Below are positions 54,073 to 61,113 of a stretch of 64,000 bases of DNA, one piece after another. The notes under the pieces are model-generated. The model was not told the origin of the DNA and did not search any database. It saw nothing but the letters and a program-made list of their open reading frames with translations. Position numbers and translations under genes: made by a program. Each line of letters starts with the position of its first letter. Position 1 is the first letter of the stretch. Source of the stretch: a virus. The stretch lies in the IMG/VR virus record IMGVR_UViG_3300027805_000008, positions 27,330 through 91,329 of that record. One strand, written 5' to 3'.

Positions 54073-54939
54073 ATGGCAAAAGAAGGATATAAGCCTACTG
54101 CTGGAATGCAATCAGCAGCACGACGTGCTATTAAGCTAAAAGAGCAGGGAAAAGCAAAAGGTGCTGGAACAGTAGTTGGCTGGACTCGTGCAGGACAATT
54201 AGCTCGTGGAGAAACATTAAGCCTATCTACAGTTAAACGTATGTATTCTTATTTCTCACGTCATGAAGTAGATAAAAAAGGTAAAGATTGGGATAACTCA
54301 GAAAATCCTTCAAACGGAAAGATTATGTGGTTAGCATGGGGCGGAGATGCAGGATTCTCTTGGTCTCGTAAAATAGTAGAGAGAGAGAAGAATATGAAGA
54401 AGTCACTTACAACAAATGAATTAGTAGAAGAAATTAAAGATATGCTGGATGATGTAATTAATCCAGCAGATACAGTAGTTGAAATTCCAGATGATGAAGA
54501 AATTACAAAAGCCCTACGCCCTGAAGTTACAAAAGAACAACTGGGCATGGTTATTGAACATTTAATGGAAGCAATTGAGGGCATGATTGAGATGCCAGAA
54601 GAGGAAGACTCAGAAGAAGAGTCAGATTCAGCAGAAATGGAAGTAGAAGACGCAAATCCTTCCAATCCAGCTCCAGTTGGAGATCCTATGAAGAACGAAG
54701 TAAATTGGCCAGTATCAAAATCAAATGACGAAGATAAAGAAGACTATGAGTCAGACAATGAAGAAGAAGATAAATGGGACAATATGGCCAAAGCTTGCTG
54801 GTCAGGATATACCCAAAGAGGCATGAAAGAAAAGAATGGCAGAATGGTTCCAAATTGTGTGCCAGTTGAAAAAGCACAAGACCTATCAGAAGCAGATCAA
54901 GTCAAAAAGTCCATATGGGATGGAACTTTTATTAAATAG
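54073..54939 (+). CDS. Conserved phage protein with capsid-binding-like tail
   Basis: Encodes 288 residues. Residues ~25-100 hold a conserved phage domain (GVVG-W-RA-QLARGETLSLSTVKRMYSYFSRHEVDKKG with key elements TVKRMYSYFSRHEVD and WLAWGGDAGFSWSR). The middle is strongly acidic. The last residues, KKSIWDGTF, resemble KKSKWNGSF at the end of the protease/scaffold (2443-3771). That shared tail suggests incorporation into or binding to the capsid. Confidence 0.65.
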   Translation: MAKEGYKPTAGMQSAARRAIKLKEQGKAKGAGTVVGWTRAGQLARGETLSLSTVKRMYSYFSRHEVDKKGKDWDNSENPSNGKIMWLAWGGDAGFSWSRKIVEREKNMKKSLTTNELVEEIKDMLDDVINPADTVVEIPDDEEITKALRPEVTKEQLGMVIEHLMEAIEGMIEMPEEEDSEEESDSAEMEVEDANPSNPAPVGDPMKNEVNWPVSKSNDEDKEDYESDNEEEDKWDNMAKACWSGYTQRGMKEKNGRMVPNCVPVEKAQDLSEADQVKKSIWDGTFIK

Positions 54940-54942
54940 CTA

Positions 54943-54972
54943 TTGACATAGCCGTAGCAAAACCTGTATAAT
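54943..54972 (+). promoter_or_regulatory. Consensus promoter for the WhiB operon
   Basis: TTGACA at 54943-54948 and TATAAT at 54967-54972, both perfect, 18-nt spacer. The leader is about 35 nt, with AAGGA before ATG 55012. It is one of the best sigma70 matches in the window. Confidence 0.82.
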
Positions 54973-54994
54973 ATATATCAGTGGGATGCTACGG
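54952..54994 (+). promoter_or_regulatory. Operator-like inverted repeat across the promoter
   Basis: CCGTAGCA (54952-54959) and TGCTACGG (54987-54994) are perfect 8-bp inverted arms, 35 bp centre to centre, bracketing the -10 and start site. The left arm is upstream of the transcription start, so this is not an RNA hairpin; a DNA-bound dimeric repressor is the natural reading. Confidence 0.55.
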
Positions 54995-55011
54995 TTTATG
55001 TTTAAGGAAAT

Positions 55012-55239
55012 ATGTTAAATTTAACAGAACTAGGTGTCGAAGTCTTTATAAAAAAGGCAAAGAATATAACTCCATATTGGGACAATTACGATCTGATTAT
55101 ATGGAAAAAAGACAATAGTGGATTTACAAACATAAAGGGCATGTTCAGAGAGAACGCTTGGGGAACAGCAGAAAGAATTGCTGTTAACGATAACGGAATA
55201 TGGAAGTTGCCCGCAAAATATGTCAGAAATTTTAAATGA
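55012..55239 (+). CDS. Hypothetical protein before WhiB
   Basis: Encodes 75 residues, soluble and aromatic-rich (NITPYWDNYDLIIWKKDNSG, then NDNGIWKLPAKYV). It is the first gene of the WhiB operon and overlaps the WhiB start by 20 nt. No family is recognised. Confidence 0.6.
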   Translation: MLNLTELGVEVFIKKAKNITPYWDNYDLIIWKKDNSGFTNIKGMFRENAWGTAERIAVNDNGIWKLPAKYVRNFK

Positions 55240-55531
55240 TCTAGGCATAGATTCAGAAGATTTAGATTGGTTTCACCTTGGCATATGCAGAGGCATGGAC
55301 ACCAATTTATTTTATGATAAATATGAATCAGATTCTAATATAGCAAAAAATATTGATGAAATGTGTTTAAGCTGTCCAGTTATAAGCATGTGTTATGAAT
55401 CTGCAGTAGAGAATAATGAATACGGTGTTTGGGGTGGAGTTTATTTGAGCCTAGGATCAATAGATAAATCTAAAAATTTACACAAAACACAAGAGACTTG
55501 GAAAAGGTTAAAGAAAAAAAATGTTTATTGA
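55220..55531 (+). CDS. WhiB-family Fe-S transcription regulator
   Basis: Encodes 103 residues from ATG 55220; an upstream TTG at 55178 would add residues read from inside the preceding gene. The four cluster ligands are C23, C49, C52 and C58 (C-x25-C-x2-C-x5-C), followed by the YGVWGGV turn (68-74) and a basic C-terminus (WKRLKKKN). WhiB proteins bind sigma-A region 4 and redirect actinobacterial promoters. It is the strongest host marker in the window. Confidence 0.93.
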   Translation: MSEILNDLGIDSEDLDWFHLGICRGMDTNLFYDKYESDSNIAKNIDEMCLSCPVISMCYESAVENNEYGVWGGVYLSLGSIDKSKNLHKTQETWKRLKKKNVY

Positions 55532-55847
55532 TAAGAGCAATGATAAATTAAAAGAACATTTTAAATACGGTATTAATCAGTGGACAGGCGAACCAAATAA
55601 GCCAGTATTTTATACAGAAGAGATGAAAAAAGCAGTACATCAAGTCAAGAAGCCTTCCATGCTTCTAATGGATATAGTAATGTATCCAGACTTCTTAGCA
55701 TTAAGACTATATGAAGATAATTTTTTACAGTTTGAGGGAACCAAAAAAGAAATGGTTATTGATTATGTAACAAAGGTCAAGAGGTTGATCGAATCATACG
55801 GAGTAAGATGCGAGTTGGAGGGAAAACCTAGTGAGAGAGTACTATGA
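55521..55847 (+). CDS. Hypothetical protein
   Basis: Encodes 108 residues, overlapping the WhiB gene end by 11 nt. Mixed alpha/beta, with LLMDIVMYPDFLALRLYEDN and a C-terminal helix. Conserved-looking but unrecognised; it is co-transcribed with WhiB. Confidence 0.6.
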   Translation: MFIDKSNDKLKEHFKYGINQWTGEPNKPVFYTEEMKKAVHQVKKPSMLLMDIVMYPDFLALRLYEDNFLQFEGTKKEMVIDYVTKVKRLIESYGVRCELEGKPSERVL

Positions 55848-56028
55848 TACAACCCATATTGTATTTATTCATTCTGAACAGTGCTATGGGACTGTCGAAA
55901 AGCTTGGTGCATGGGCATCAATTGTGAAGTACGATAATGATGGGATAGAGTATAACGAGCTTATGGAAAATGAAGAATTTACTATAGTAGACGAAATAGT
56001 ATTTAAACATGTTGAGGAATCAAATTAA
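55831..56028 (+). CDS. Hypothetical protein
   Basis: Encodes 65 residues from a GTG overlapping the previous gene by 17 nt. A beta-barrel-like pattern (GTVEKLGAWASIVKYDNDGIEY) suggests an SH3-like small domain. The next start overlaps its stop. Confidence 0.55.
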   Translation: MREYYDTTHIVFIHSEQCYGTVEKLGAWASIVKYDNDGIEYNELMENEEFTIVDEIVFKHVEESN

Positions 56029-56264
56029 TGGAAAAAATTCTGTGTTACAGTTGCAATAAGTCTAAGAATAAATTAGACGTAAAAAGATCTTCTCTTTTGC
56101 CAATAAACTTACTTGTTTGTGAGTCATGTAGTTCGGCTAAGCTTGAGCCACGCTGGGTAGTAATATTAGCAGGCAGATCAAATGGCCCAGACCATGTTAG
56201 AGATTTTATTGTAAAAAGAAAGTATTTAGGCAACGAAATTACTGCCTCTGAACTCTTAATTTAG
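56028..56264 (+). CDS. Zinc-ribbon hypothetical protein
   Basis: Encodes 78 residues. CYSC near residue 6 and CESC near 32 form a zinc ribbon; the second half (VVILAGRSNGPDHVRDFIVKRKY) recurs in actinophage proteins. It is the last gene of the WhiB operon, overlapping the previous stop. Confidence 0.6.
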   Translation: MEKILCYSCNKSKNKLDVKRSSLLPINLLVCESCSSAKLEPRWVVILAGRSNGPDHVRDFIVKRKYLGNEITASELLI

Positions 56265-56277
56265 GTTCATTTCACTG

Positions 56278-56283
56278 TATAAT
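56278..56283 (+). promoter_or_regulatory. -10 element, leaderless start
   Basis: TATAAT ends 9 nt before ATG 56293. A second TATAAT (56289-56294) overlaps the start codon. There is no Shine-Dalgarno and no clear -35. Confidence 0.45.
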
Positions 56284-56292
56284 TAGTTTATA

Positions 56293-56622
56293 ATGGATAT
56301 AAATTATACCTCTATAGTAATTGCTATTTCTGCTGCCATATTGTCTGGCATGGGAACTGCAATTATTGCTGGTTTACGAGATAATAAAAAAGAAAAAACA
56401 AGACGGCAAGAGCGTGAGCAAGATCATCTTAAATTAGAGCTAAAAGACTTAAAGCTTGAATTATATAGAATTGAAAGAGAATTGACAGAATGGAAGGATA
56501 AATATTATAATGCCATTCAAGAGCTCATATCTGTTAAGTCTGAGCTCGAGGAAACAATGCTTAAACTATCATTTATAGACCATCAAATAGAGAATTTAGA
56601 GTCGCTGGACAGAGAATTTTAA
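56293..56622 (+). CDS. Membrane-anchored coiled-coil protein
   Basis: Encodes 109 residues. An N-terminal membrane helix (IVIAISAAILSGMGTAIIAG) is followed by a basic stretch and a ~70-residue coiled coil (LELKDLKLELYRIERELTE). It may be an inner-membrane protein with cytoplasmic rod; spanin-like or exclusion roles are speculative. Confidence 0.6.
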   Translation: MDINYTSIVIAISAAILSGMGTAIIAGLRDNKKEKTRRQEREQDHLKLELKDLKLELYRIERELTEWKDKYYNAIQELISVKSELEETMLKLSFIDHQIENLESLDREF

Positions 56623-56634
56623 AAATAGTATACT
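56606..56634 (+). promoter_or_regulatory. Sigma70-type promoter, leaderless start
   Basis: TGGACA at 56606-56611 and TATACT at 56629-56634, 17-nt spacer. The -10 ends 6 nt before ATG 56641, with no Shine-Dalgarno. The -35 lies inside the previous gene. Confidence 0.65.
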
Positions 56635-56640
56635 GGGCTT

Positions 56641-57207
56641 ATGACCTGTATAGTAGCCCTTATTCACGAAAATAAAGTCCTTCTTGGGGGAGATGCCGCT
56701 GCATCTGACGACAAGTCTGGTTTAATTTTTCAAAGAACAGATCCGAAGGTTTTTAAGGTGGGCCAGTTTGGAATAGGGTTTGTAGATAGTTTTAGAATGG
56801 GTCAAATACTTCAATACAATTGGACTCCACCTAAGTATACTCCGACTGCTGGCTATAGAAACTTAGATAAATTTATTAGAACAAAGTTTGTTGAATCAAT
56901 CAAGGACGCCTTTAAAGAGCAAGGCTATGGAAATTTTAGTTCTGGTACAGAAGACGGCGATGAAGGCGGAATATTTTTAATAGCAGTGCAGGGTGCTGGC
57001 AGAATATTTACAATGGATTCTGATTTTCATATTGGAGAAGCTGACGTGCAGTATATGTCAGAGGGTGCAGGACAAGAGCTTGCGCTAGGATCTCTGTACT
57101 CTACATCAATGGTCAAGACTCCACGTAAGCGTGTACGTATGGCGTTAGAGGCTGCAGCTAAGTTTAATATGAGCGTAAGACCTCCCTTTACAATTATTGA
57201 AGTCTAG
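56641..57207 (+). CDS. Proteasome/HslV-like Ntn hydrolase
   Basis: Encodes 188 residues. After removal of Met1, Thr becomes the N-terminal nucleophile (MTCIVALI), Asp in LGGDAAAS falls at position 17 of the mature chain as in proteasome beta subunits and HslV, and a Lys follows in TDPKVFKVGQFGIGF. The alpha-beta-beta-alpha Ntn pattern continues to the end. It may form a small self-compartmentalised protease. No ATPase partner is seen; the host proteasome ATPase or none may be used. Confidence 0.8.
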   Translation: MTCIVALIHENKVLLGGDAAASDDKSGLIFQRTDPKVFKVGQFGIGFVDSFRMGQILQYNWTPPKYTPTAGYRNLDKFIRTKFVESIKDAFKEQGYGNFSSGTEDGDEGGIFLIAVQGAGRIFTMDSDFHIGEADVQYMSEGAGQELALGSLYSTSMVKTPRKRVRMALEAAAKFNMSVRPPFTIIEV

Positions 57208-57215
57208 AGTATAAT
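57187..57215 (+). promoter_or_regulatory. Sigma70-type promoter, leaderless start
   Basis: TTTACA at 57187-57192 and TATAAT at 57210-57215, 17-nt spacer. The -10 ends 6 nt before ATG 57222. There is no Shine-Dalgarno. Confidence 0.7.
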
Positions 57216-57221
57216 AGATTT

Positions 57222-57548
57222 ATGAAATGGGTCAATCGTTTATCAGCAACCCTAGTTGGATTGATCGGCGTGGGTGTAATAAAAAGCTTTTTTGAAAGAT
57301 ACGACGTTTTAATTTTTGATAAAAATGATATCGAAGAGGCTAGGCAGGAGTCTTTAAAGCCTGAGTATAACCCAGTAGATCTTCGTGGAACCCCCACGCA
57401 TGCTTGTGTTTGTGGATCAATTCATTTTTATGTAAGAGCCATATTTGAAAATTATGAGATTGCAACCTACTTTTTAGATATGCAGTGTGTTGAGTGCGGT
57501 GCCTTATTGACGGCTCCTACCCCTTTAGACAGAGAGATAACAGAGTGA
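57222..57548 (+). CDS. Membrane-anchored zinc-ribbon protein
   Basis: Encodes 108 residues. A short N-terminal hydrophobic segment (ATLVGLIGVGVIKSFF) is followed by a soluble domain with CVCG near residue 62 and CVECG near 89, a split zinc ribbon. Unrecognised; the stop overlaps the next GTG. Confidence 0.6.
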   Translation: MKWVNRLSATLVGLIGVGVIKSFFERYDVLIFDKNDIEEARQESLKPEYNPVDLRGTPTHACVCGSIHFYVRAIFENYEIATYFLDMQCVECGALLTAPTPLDREITE

Positions 57549-57715
57549 GAAAATCAGATAGAATCAGACTGCTTGAAATGGAAATGCTAAGAATGCAGTT
57601 CCAAATAGAGTATTTAAATACAGCGGTAAGGCTTTTGCTAGATGAAGCCAAGGTTACTGGGCCAGAGATGGATGCTGGCAAATGGTACAACGCTAAACTA
57701 AATAAAGATAAATAG
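57545..57715 (+). CDS. Small coiled-coil protein
   Basis: Encodes 56 residues from GTG 57545 (GTGA overlap). An upstream in-frame ATG at 57494 lies in the previous gene. It is mostly one helix (RLLEMEMLRMQFQIEYLNTA). Function is unknown. Confidence 0.5.
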   Translation: MRKSDRIRLLEMEMLRMQFQIEYLNTAVRLLLDEAKVTGPEMDAGKWYNAKLNKDK

Positions 57716-57721
57716 TAGCTA

Positions 57722-57750
57722 TTGACAGCATTAAGTATATTTAGTATTAT
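57722..57750 (+). promoter_or_regulatory. Consensus promoter, leaderless GTG start
   Basis: TTGACA at 57722-57727 and TATTAT at 57745-57750, 17-nt spacer. The -10 ends 6 nt before the GTG at 57757; the stretch between is TGTTTT, so no ribosome binding site is possible. Confidence 0.78.
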
Positions 57751-57756
57751 TGTTTT

Positions 57757-58683
57757 GTGAAGAAAAAAGTATTATTAATTGCTTTATGCATTATGTTCAT
57801 AATGCCATCATATTCCAATGCAGATCAATCTGAAAATGATATTCCAGTAATCGCAATACTTGATGGAGCGTTTGAAACCTCCTTGCCTATTTTTAAAGAT
57901 AGAATTTTATTTGAAGCATGTGTTACGGAATGGGCTTCATGCCCAAACGGTCTATCTGAGATGGAGGGTCCTGGATCTTCTACAATTAAACAAGAATGGA
58001 TTTCAAAAAATAATTTTGGTCATGGAACGCAGATGGCGTCAATAGCTGCCTTAGAAAATCCAAAAGTAAAGTTTGTGCTTGTCAGAGTTATTAGCATAGA
58101 CCATAATGGATCTAGGCTGGTGTCTAGCGAATCAACAGTTTATAATGCATTAGACTGGATTATTAAAAATAAAGATAGATTTAACATTCACTCTGTATCT
58201 ATGTCTCAAGGATATAGGATTCCGTATAGTGTGAAGAACTATTGCCCACATACTCCTATGACTGAAGAGAAGATTAAAGCCCTTATTGATGCTGGTATTC
58301 CAGTGTTTTTCCCATCAGGAAATTCTGGAGATTTATATAAAATAAATTGGCCAGCATGCATTTCTTCTTCTATTGCAATTTCAGCAACAGCGGAGAATTC
58401 AACAATCGCAAGATATACAGACTATGACCAATATAAAACAGACTTCTTTGCTAAAGGAAGTTCAAAAGCAATAAACATTAATAATAAAACTATTAATGCT
58501 ATTGGAACATCTGTAGCCACAGTAATTGCTGCTACACAGTGGGCAACAATTAAATCAGTAAATAAAAGTCTAACATATGCTCAAATATATGAGATGATTT
58601 CTAATACTGCAAAGCCAGTAAATAATTCAAAAATTATTGGCGGAAAACTAATTAACCTAAAAGGAGCGTTAAATGGAAAGTAA
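57757..58683 (+). CDS. Exported subtilisin-like serine protease
   Basis: Encodes 308 residues from a GTG. The signal peptide (LLIALCIMFIMPSYSNAD) ends near residue 22. The S8 catalytic triad is complete: D36 in AILDGAF, H89 in FGHGTQMAS, S252 in IGTSVAT, with oxyanion Asn N189 in FPSGNSG. There is no long propeptide, so it may fold unaided or be processed differently from subtilisin. It should act outside the membrane, perhaps trimming host surface proteins. The next gene begins inside its end. Confidence 0.92.
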   Translation: MKKKVLLIALCIMFIMPSYSNADQSENDIPVIAILDGAFETSLPIFKDRILFEACVTEWASCPNGLSEMEGPGSSTIKQEWISKNNFGHGTQMASIAALENPKVKFVLVRVISIDHNGSRLVSSESTVYNALDWIIKNKDRFNIHSVSMSQGYRIPYSVKNYCPHTPMTEEKIKALIDAGIPVFFPSGNSGDLYKINWPACISSSIAISATAENSTIARYTDYDQYKTDFFAKGSSKAININNKTINAIGTSVATVIAATQWATIKSVNKSLTYAQIYEMISNTAKPVNNSKIIGGKLINLKGALNGK

Positions 58684-58903
58684 TGAAAAGAGAATGTCAA
58701 TCCTAGAATCAATTATTCAGGATGTGGCAAGAGCACTTTTTCAAAAGTGGGCAAATGGTCTACCCGAAGAAAATCGCTCAGAGGAAGCACTAGCTAATTT
58801 AAATAAAAATGCTATAGACTCAACATACTTTGTTGTAAAAATGTTTATGGATCAATTTAATGCAGCAGCAGATGAATTGAAAGCACAGCCTGACGAGCAA
58901 TAA
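58673..58903 (+). CDS. Helical hypothetical protein
   Basis: Encodes 76 residues, overlapping the protease gene by 11 nt; the ATG lies within a good context (AAAGGAG at 58663). All-helical and acidic (LESIIQDVARALFQKWANG). Translational coupling to the protease suggests a partner, possibly cytoplasmic since no signal peptide is present. Confidence 0.6.
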   Translation: MESNEKRMSILESIIQDVARALFQKWANGLPEENRSEEALANLNKNAIDSTYFVVKMFMDQFNAAADELKAQPDEQ

Positions 58904-58908
58904 CCCTA

Positions 58909-58937
58909 TTGACTCTCTTATAATAATTTAGTAGAAT
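58909..58937 (+). promoter_or_regulatory. Sigma70-type promoter, leaderless start
   Basis: TTGACT at 58909-58914 and TAGAAT at 58932-58937, 17-nt spacer. The -10 ends 7 nt before ATG 58945. Confidence 0.68.
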
Positions 58938-58944
58938 AGGTACC

Positions 58945-59415
58945 ATGCAAACATTCTTACCAGAGGCGGACTTTGCCGAAACAGCAAAGCATTTAGACCG
59001 TAAGCGTTTAATTAAACAAAGTGTTGAGAACCTACAAGTTCTAAAGTCATTAGCTGGACTTTATAGTTCAGGTGCATGGAAAAATCATCCAGCAGTAAAA
59101 ATGTGGGATGGGCACGAAGACTGGCTATTTGTTTATAATGAAGCAATAATTAAAGAAATTATTATGCGTGGTTATAAAAATAGCACAAGGCAGACCTTCG
59201 ACGATATCTATCAAGAACACTTTATGCTGCTAGAGTCAGACAAGCCTTGGTGGCTAGGTGACGATAAGCTTCATTATACCCATAAGGGTCGGCTGTTTGA
59301 AAAAGATCCAGAGTCTTATTATTTCTATAATGAGTATTCAGACTATCGTGAGCTTGGGTATACATGTTGCGAAGCATGCAGTTACTATTGGCCAACCCAT
59401 GTGGAGTCAAAGTGA
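58945..59415 (+). CDS. Pyrimidine-dimer DNA glycosylase-like protein
   Basis: Encodes 156 residues. The N-terminus MQTFLPEADFAETAKHLDRKRL with KQSVENLQVL, and NHPAVKMWDGHEDWL near residue 51, match the T4 endonuclease V-related family that nicks DNA at UV dimers (key elements LDRKRL, HPAVKMW). A C-terminal TCCEACSYY cysteine group is extra. It would suit a phage of sunlit water. A GTGA overlap leads to thioredoxin. Confidence 0.75.
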   Translation: MQTFLPEADFAETAKHLDRKRLIKQSVENLQVLKSLAGLYSSGAWKNHPAVKMWDGHEDWLFVYNEAIIKEIIMRGYKNSTRQTFDDIYQEHFMLLESDKPWWLGDDKLHYTHKGRLFEKDPESYYFYNEYSDYRELGYTCCEACSYYWPTHVESK

Positions 59416-59714
59416 TAGTTACGGACACATCTTTTGAAGATGCAATTAAAAGTAACAGTTTAATCTTAGTTGATTTCTGGGCAGAATGGTGTGGACCATG
59501 CAAAAGGGTCTCCCCAATCCTAGATGAAATATCTGAATCTCATGGCTTACCAGTTGGTAAGTTAAATATTGATGAGAACCCAGAAAAAACTCAGGAATAC
59601 TCTGTACATTCAATACCGACTATGGTATTATTTAAGGATGGAATTCCAGTCCACACAGTGCTTGGCGCAAAACCCAAGCACGTGCTTCTAAAGGAGCTTG
59701 CGGAATGGATATAA
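59412..59714 (+). CDS. Thioredoxin
   Basis: Encodes 100 residues from GTG 59412; the frame extends upstream but only into the preceding gene. The active site is FWAEWCGPCKRV near residue 28, with the cis-Pro in SIPTMVLFKDG near 72. It reduces disulfides, possibly for the host ribonucleotide reductase or as a polymerase processivity factor as in T7. The start overlaps the previous stop (GTGA). Confidence 0.93.
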   Translation: MIVTDTSFEDAIKSNSLILVDFWAEWCGPCKRVSPILDEISESHGLPVGKLNIDENPEKTQEYSVHSIPTMVLFKDGIPVHTVLGAKPKHVLLKELAEWI

Positions 59715-59938
59715 CATTTGATGAATGGATTTCATACGGCATAGAAAAAGGTTGGTGCGGACCTCCTGTATGTTACACACACGACGGACTACCAATGTCT
59801 GAACAAGAAGATACCGAGTTTGGCGAAGGCCAAGACCCCTGTATTCATATTGTTCGAATGTACGAAGACATTGATACGAAAAAAGAAATAGAGGACAATC
59901 ACTCTCCGTCCCAATGGCGGAACTCGTACACAAAATAG
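59705..59938 (+). CDS. Conserved actinophage hypothetical protein
   Basis: Encodes 77 residues, overlapping the thioredoxin end by 10 nt. FDEWISYGIEKGWCGPPVCYTHDG and DPCIHIVRMYED carry four conserved-looking Cys/His positions (key elements GWCGPPVC, CIH). This small protein is common in actinobacteriophages to my knowledge, without assigned function. Confidence 0.7.
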   Translation: MDITFDEWISYGIEKGWCGPPVCYTHDGLPMSEQEDTEFGEGQDPCIHIVRMYEDIDTKKEIEDNHSPSQWRNSYTK

Positions 59939-59940
59939 AA

Positions 59941-59964
59941 TTCCACGCTCAGCAAGAGGTGGAA
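59941..59964 (+). promoter_or_regulatory. Leader hairpin before the exported Ig-like protein
   Basis: TTCCAC (59941-59946) pairs with GTGGAA (59959-59964); an AAGGAG Shine-Dalgarno follows before ATG 59986. There is no T tract, so it is not a standard terminator. Confidence 0.4.
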
Positions 59965-59985
59965 AAATTAAGGAGAATAAATTAA

Positions 59986-61047
59986 ATGAACTCATTTAAG
60001 AAAGTATCGCTAATCATCGCTGCAGCCCTGACTAGCACAATGCTTGTAGCACCATCGGCAAATGCCAACGCAGGCACTGTCACATTGACAGTAGCAGGCT
60101 CTGCAGCAACAGGTGGAACAGTAGTAACAACTCCTGTATCACTACCAGTGCCAGCAGACAACAGCGTTGATGCAGCAGATGCGCTAAAGATTGCAGTTAC
60201 AGGTGTCGACACAGGTACAGTTGTAACGGCAGTTGCAGTAAATGCAACAATTGTTCCTGCAGTAACTGGTACTACAGTAGTAACAGCATCATCTGGAACA
60301 TCAACACTTTCAGTTTCAACAGGAACTGGAAACTCAGCAGACTTTTATGTATATACTAAAAGTACAGCAGTAGGATCAGTATCGATCACTCGTTCTGGAA
60401 CTACAACAGTTTACTATGTCCAAGGCCAAGCAGGTGCTTTGAGCTCAATTACACTAACCGCTCCTGCATCAGCAGCAGCAGGTACATCACAGGTACTTAA
60501 GGTATCTGGATTTGACGTGTTTGGTAATCCAAAGGGTGGAGCCACAATTAATACTTTGGTTTCAAGCTCTGGAGTAGCATTAGCAACAGCGCTAACAACT
60601 GACACAGCAGTAGCAACACTAGGGACAAAAGAGCAGACAGTAGCAATTCCTGCAGTTGGATCAGTAACAGTAGTTGCTTATGCAACAGTAGCAGCAGCCG
60701 TAACAGGCTTATCAGCACCAGTAGGTTCTGTAAGCGCTACAATTGTAGTCCGTGATATTGCAGCAGAACTTGCAGCAAAGAATTCAGAACTAGCAACAGC
60801 TAATGCAGCACTAGCAGCAAAGAATGCAGAACTAGCAACAGCTAATGCAGCACTTAAGGCAGCTCAAGATGCTCTAGCAGCAGAGAAAGCTGGACGTGCA
60901 TCAGATTCTGCAACTGCAACAGCAGCAGCAGTAACAGCAAAGGCAGCAGCAGATCTTGCTAAGGCTACATATGTAGCAGAGTATAATGCTCTGGCTACAA
61001 AGTGGAACAAGAAGTTCCCTAAGCTTAAGGTTAAGCTAAAGAAGTAA
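59986..61047 (+). CDS. Exported Ig-like surface protein
   Basis: Encodes 353 residues. The signal peptide (VSLIIAAALTSTMLVAPSANA) ends near residue 28. Residues ~30-255 are Thr/Val/Ala/Ser-rich beta modules, one a Big-like Ig domain (ITLTAPASAAAGTSQVLKVSG). Residues ~262-300 are a coiled coil with a 14-residue repeat (LAAKNAELATANAA, twice), and the C-terminus is basic (KWNKKFPKLKVKLKK). Codons favour GCA/ACA/GTA strongly, unlike many neighbours. It looks like a bacterial surface or S-layer-type protein acquired from a host. Confidence 0.78.
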   Translation: MNSFKKVSLIIAAALTSTMLVAPSANANAGTVTLTVAGSAATGGTVVTTPVSLPVPADNSVDAADALKIAVTGVDTGTVVTAVAVNATIVPAVTGTTVVTASSGTSTLSVSTGTGNSADFYVYTKSTAVGSVSITRSGTTTVYYVQGQAGALSSITLTAPASAAAGTSQVLKVSGFDVFGNPKGGATINTLVSSSGVALATALTTDTAVATLGTKEQTVAIPAVGSVTVVAYATVAAAVTGLSAPVGSVSATIVVRDIAAELAAKNSELATANAALAAKNAELATANAALKAAQDALAAEKAGRASDSATATAAAVTAKAAADLAKATYVAEYNALATKWNKKFPKLKVKLKK

Positions 61048-61064
61048 TTCTTTATATTGTTCGT

Positions 61065-61086
61065 GGGGCAGGGTAAACCTTGCCCC
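61065..61086 (+). terminator. Terminator-like hairpin
   Basis: GGGGCA pairs with TGCCCC, extended by an imperfect inner stem around GTAAA. No T run follows (ATTGACA), so it could be a weak terminator or processing site. Confidence 0.5.
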
Positions 61087-61108
61087 ATTGACATATAAAT
61101 GATAGAAT
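61080..61108 (+). promoter_or_regulatory. Promoter, near-leaderless start
   Basis: TTGCCC (61080-61085) and TAGAAT (61103-61108) have a 17-nt spacer; a perfect TTGACA at 61088 with TATACT at 61108 has only 14 nt. Either way the -10 lies within 5 nt of ATG 61114. The exact start is uncertain. Confidence 0.4.
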
Positions 61109-61113
61109 ATACT

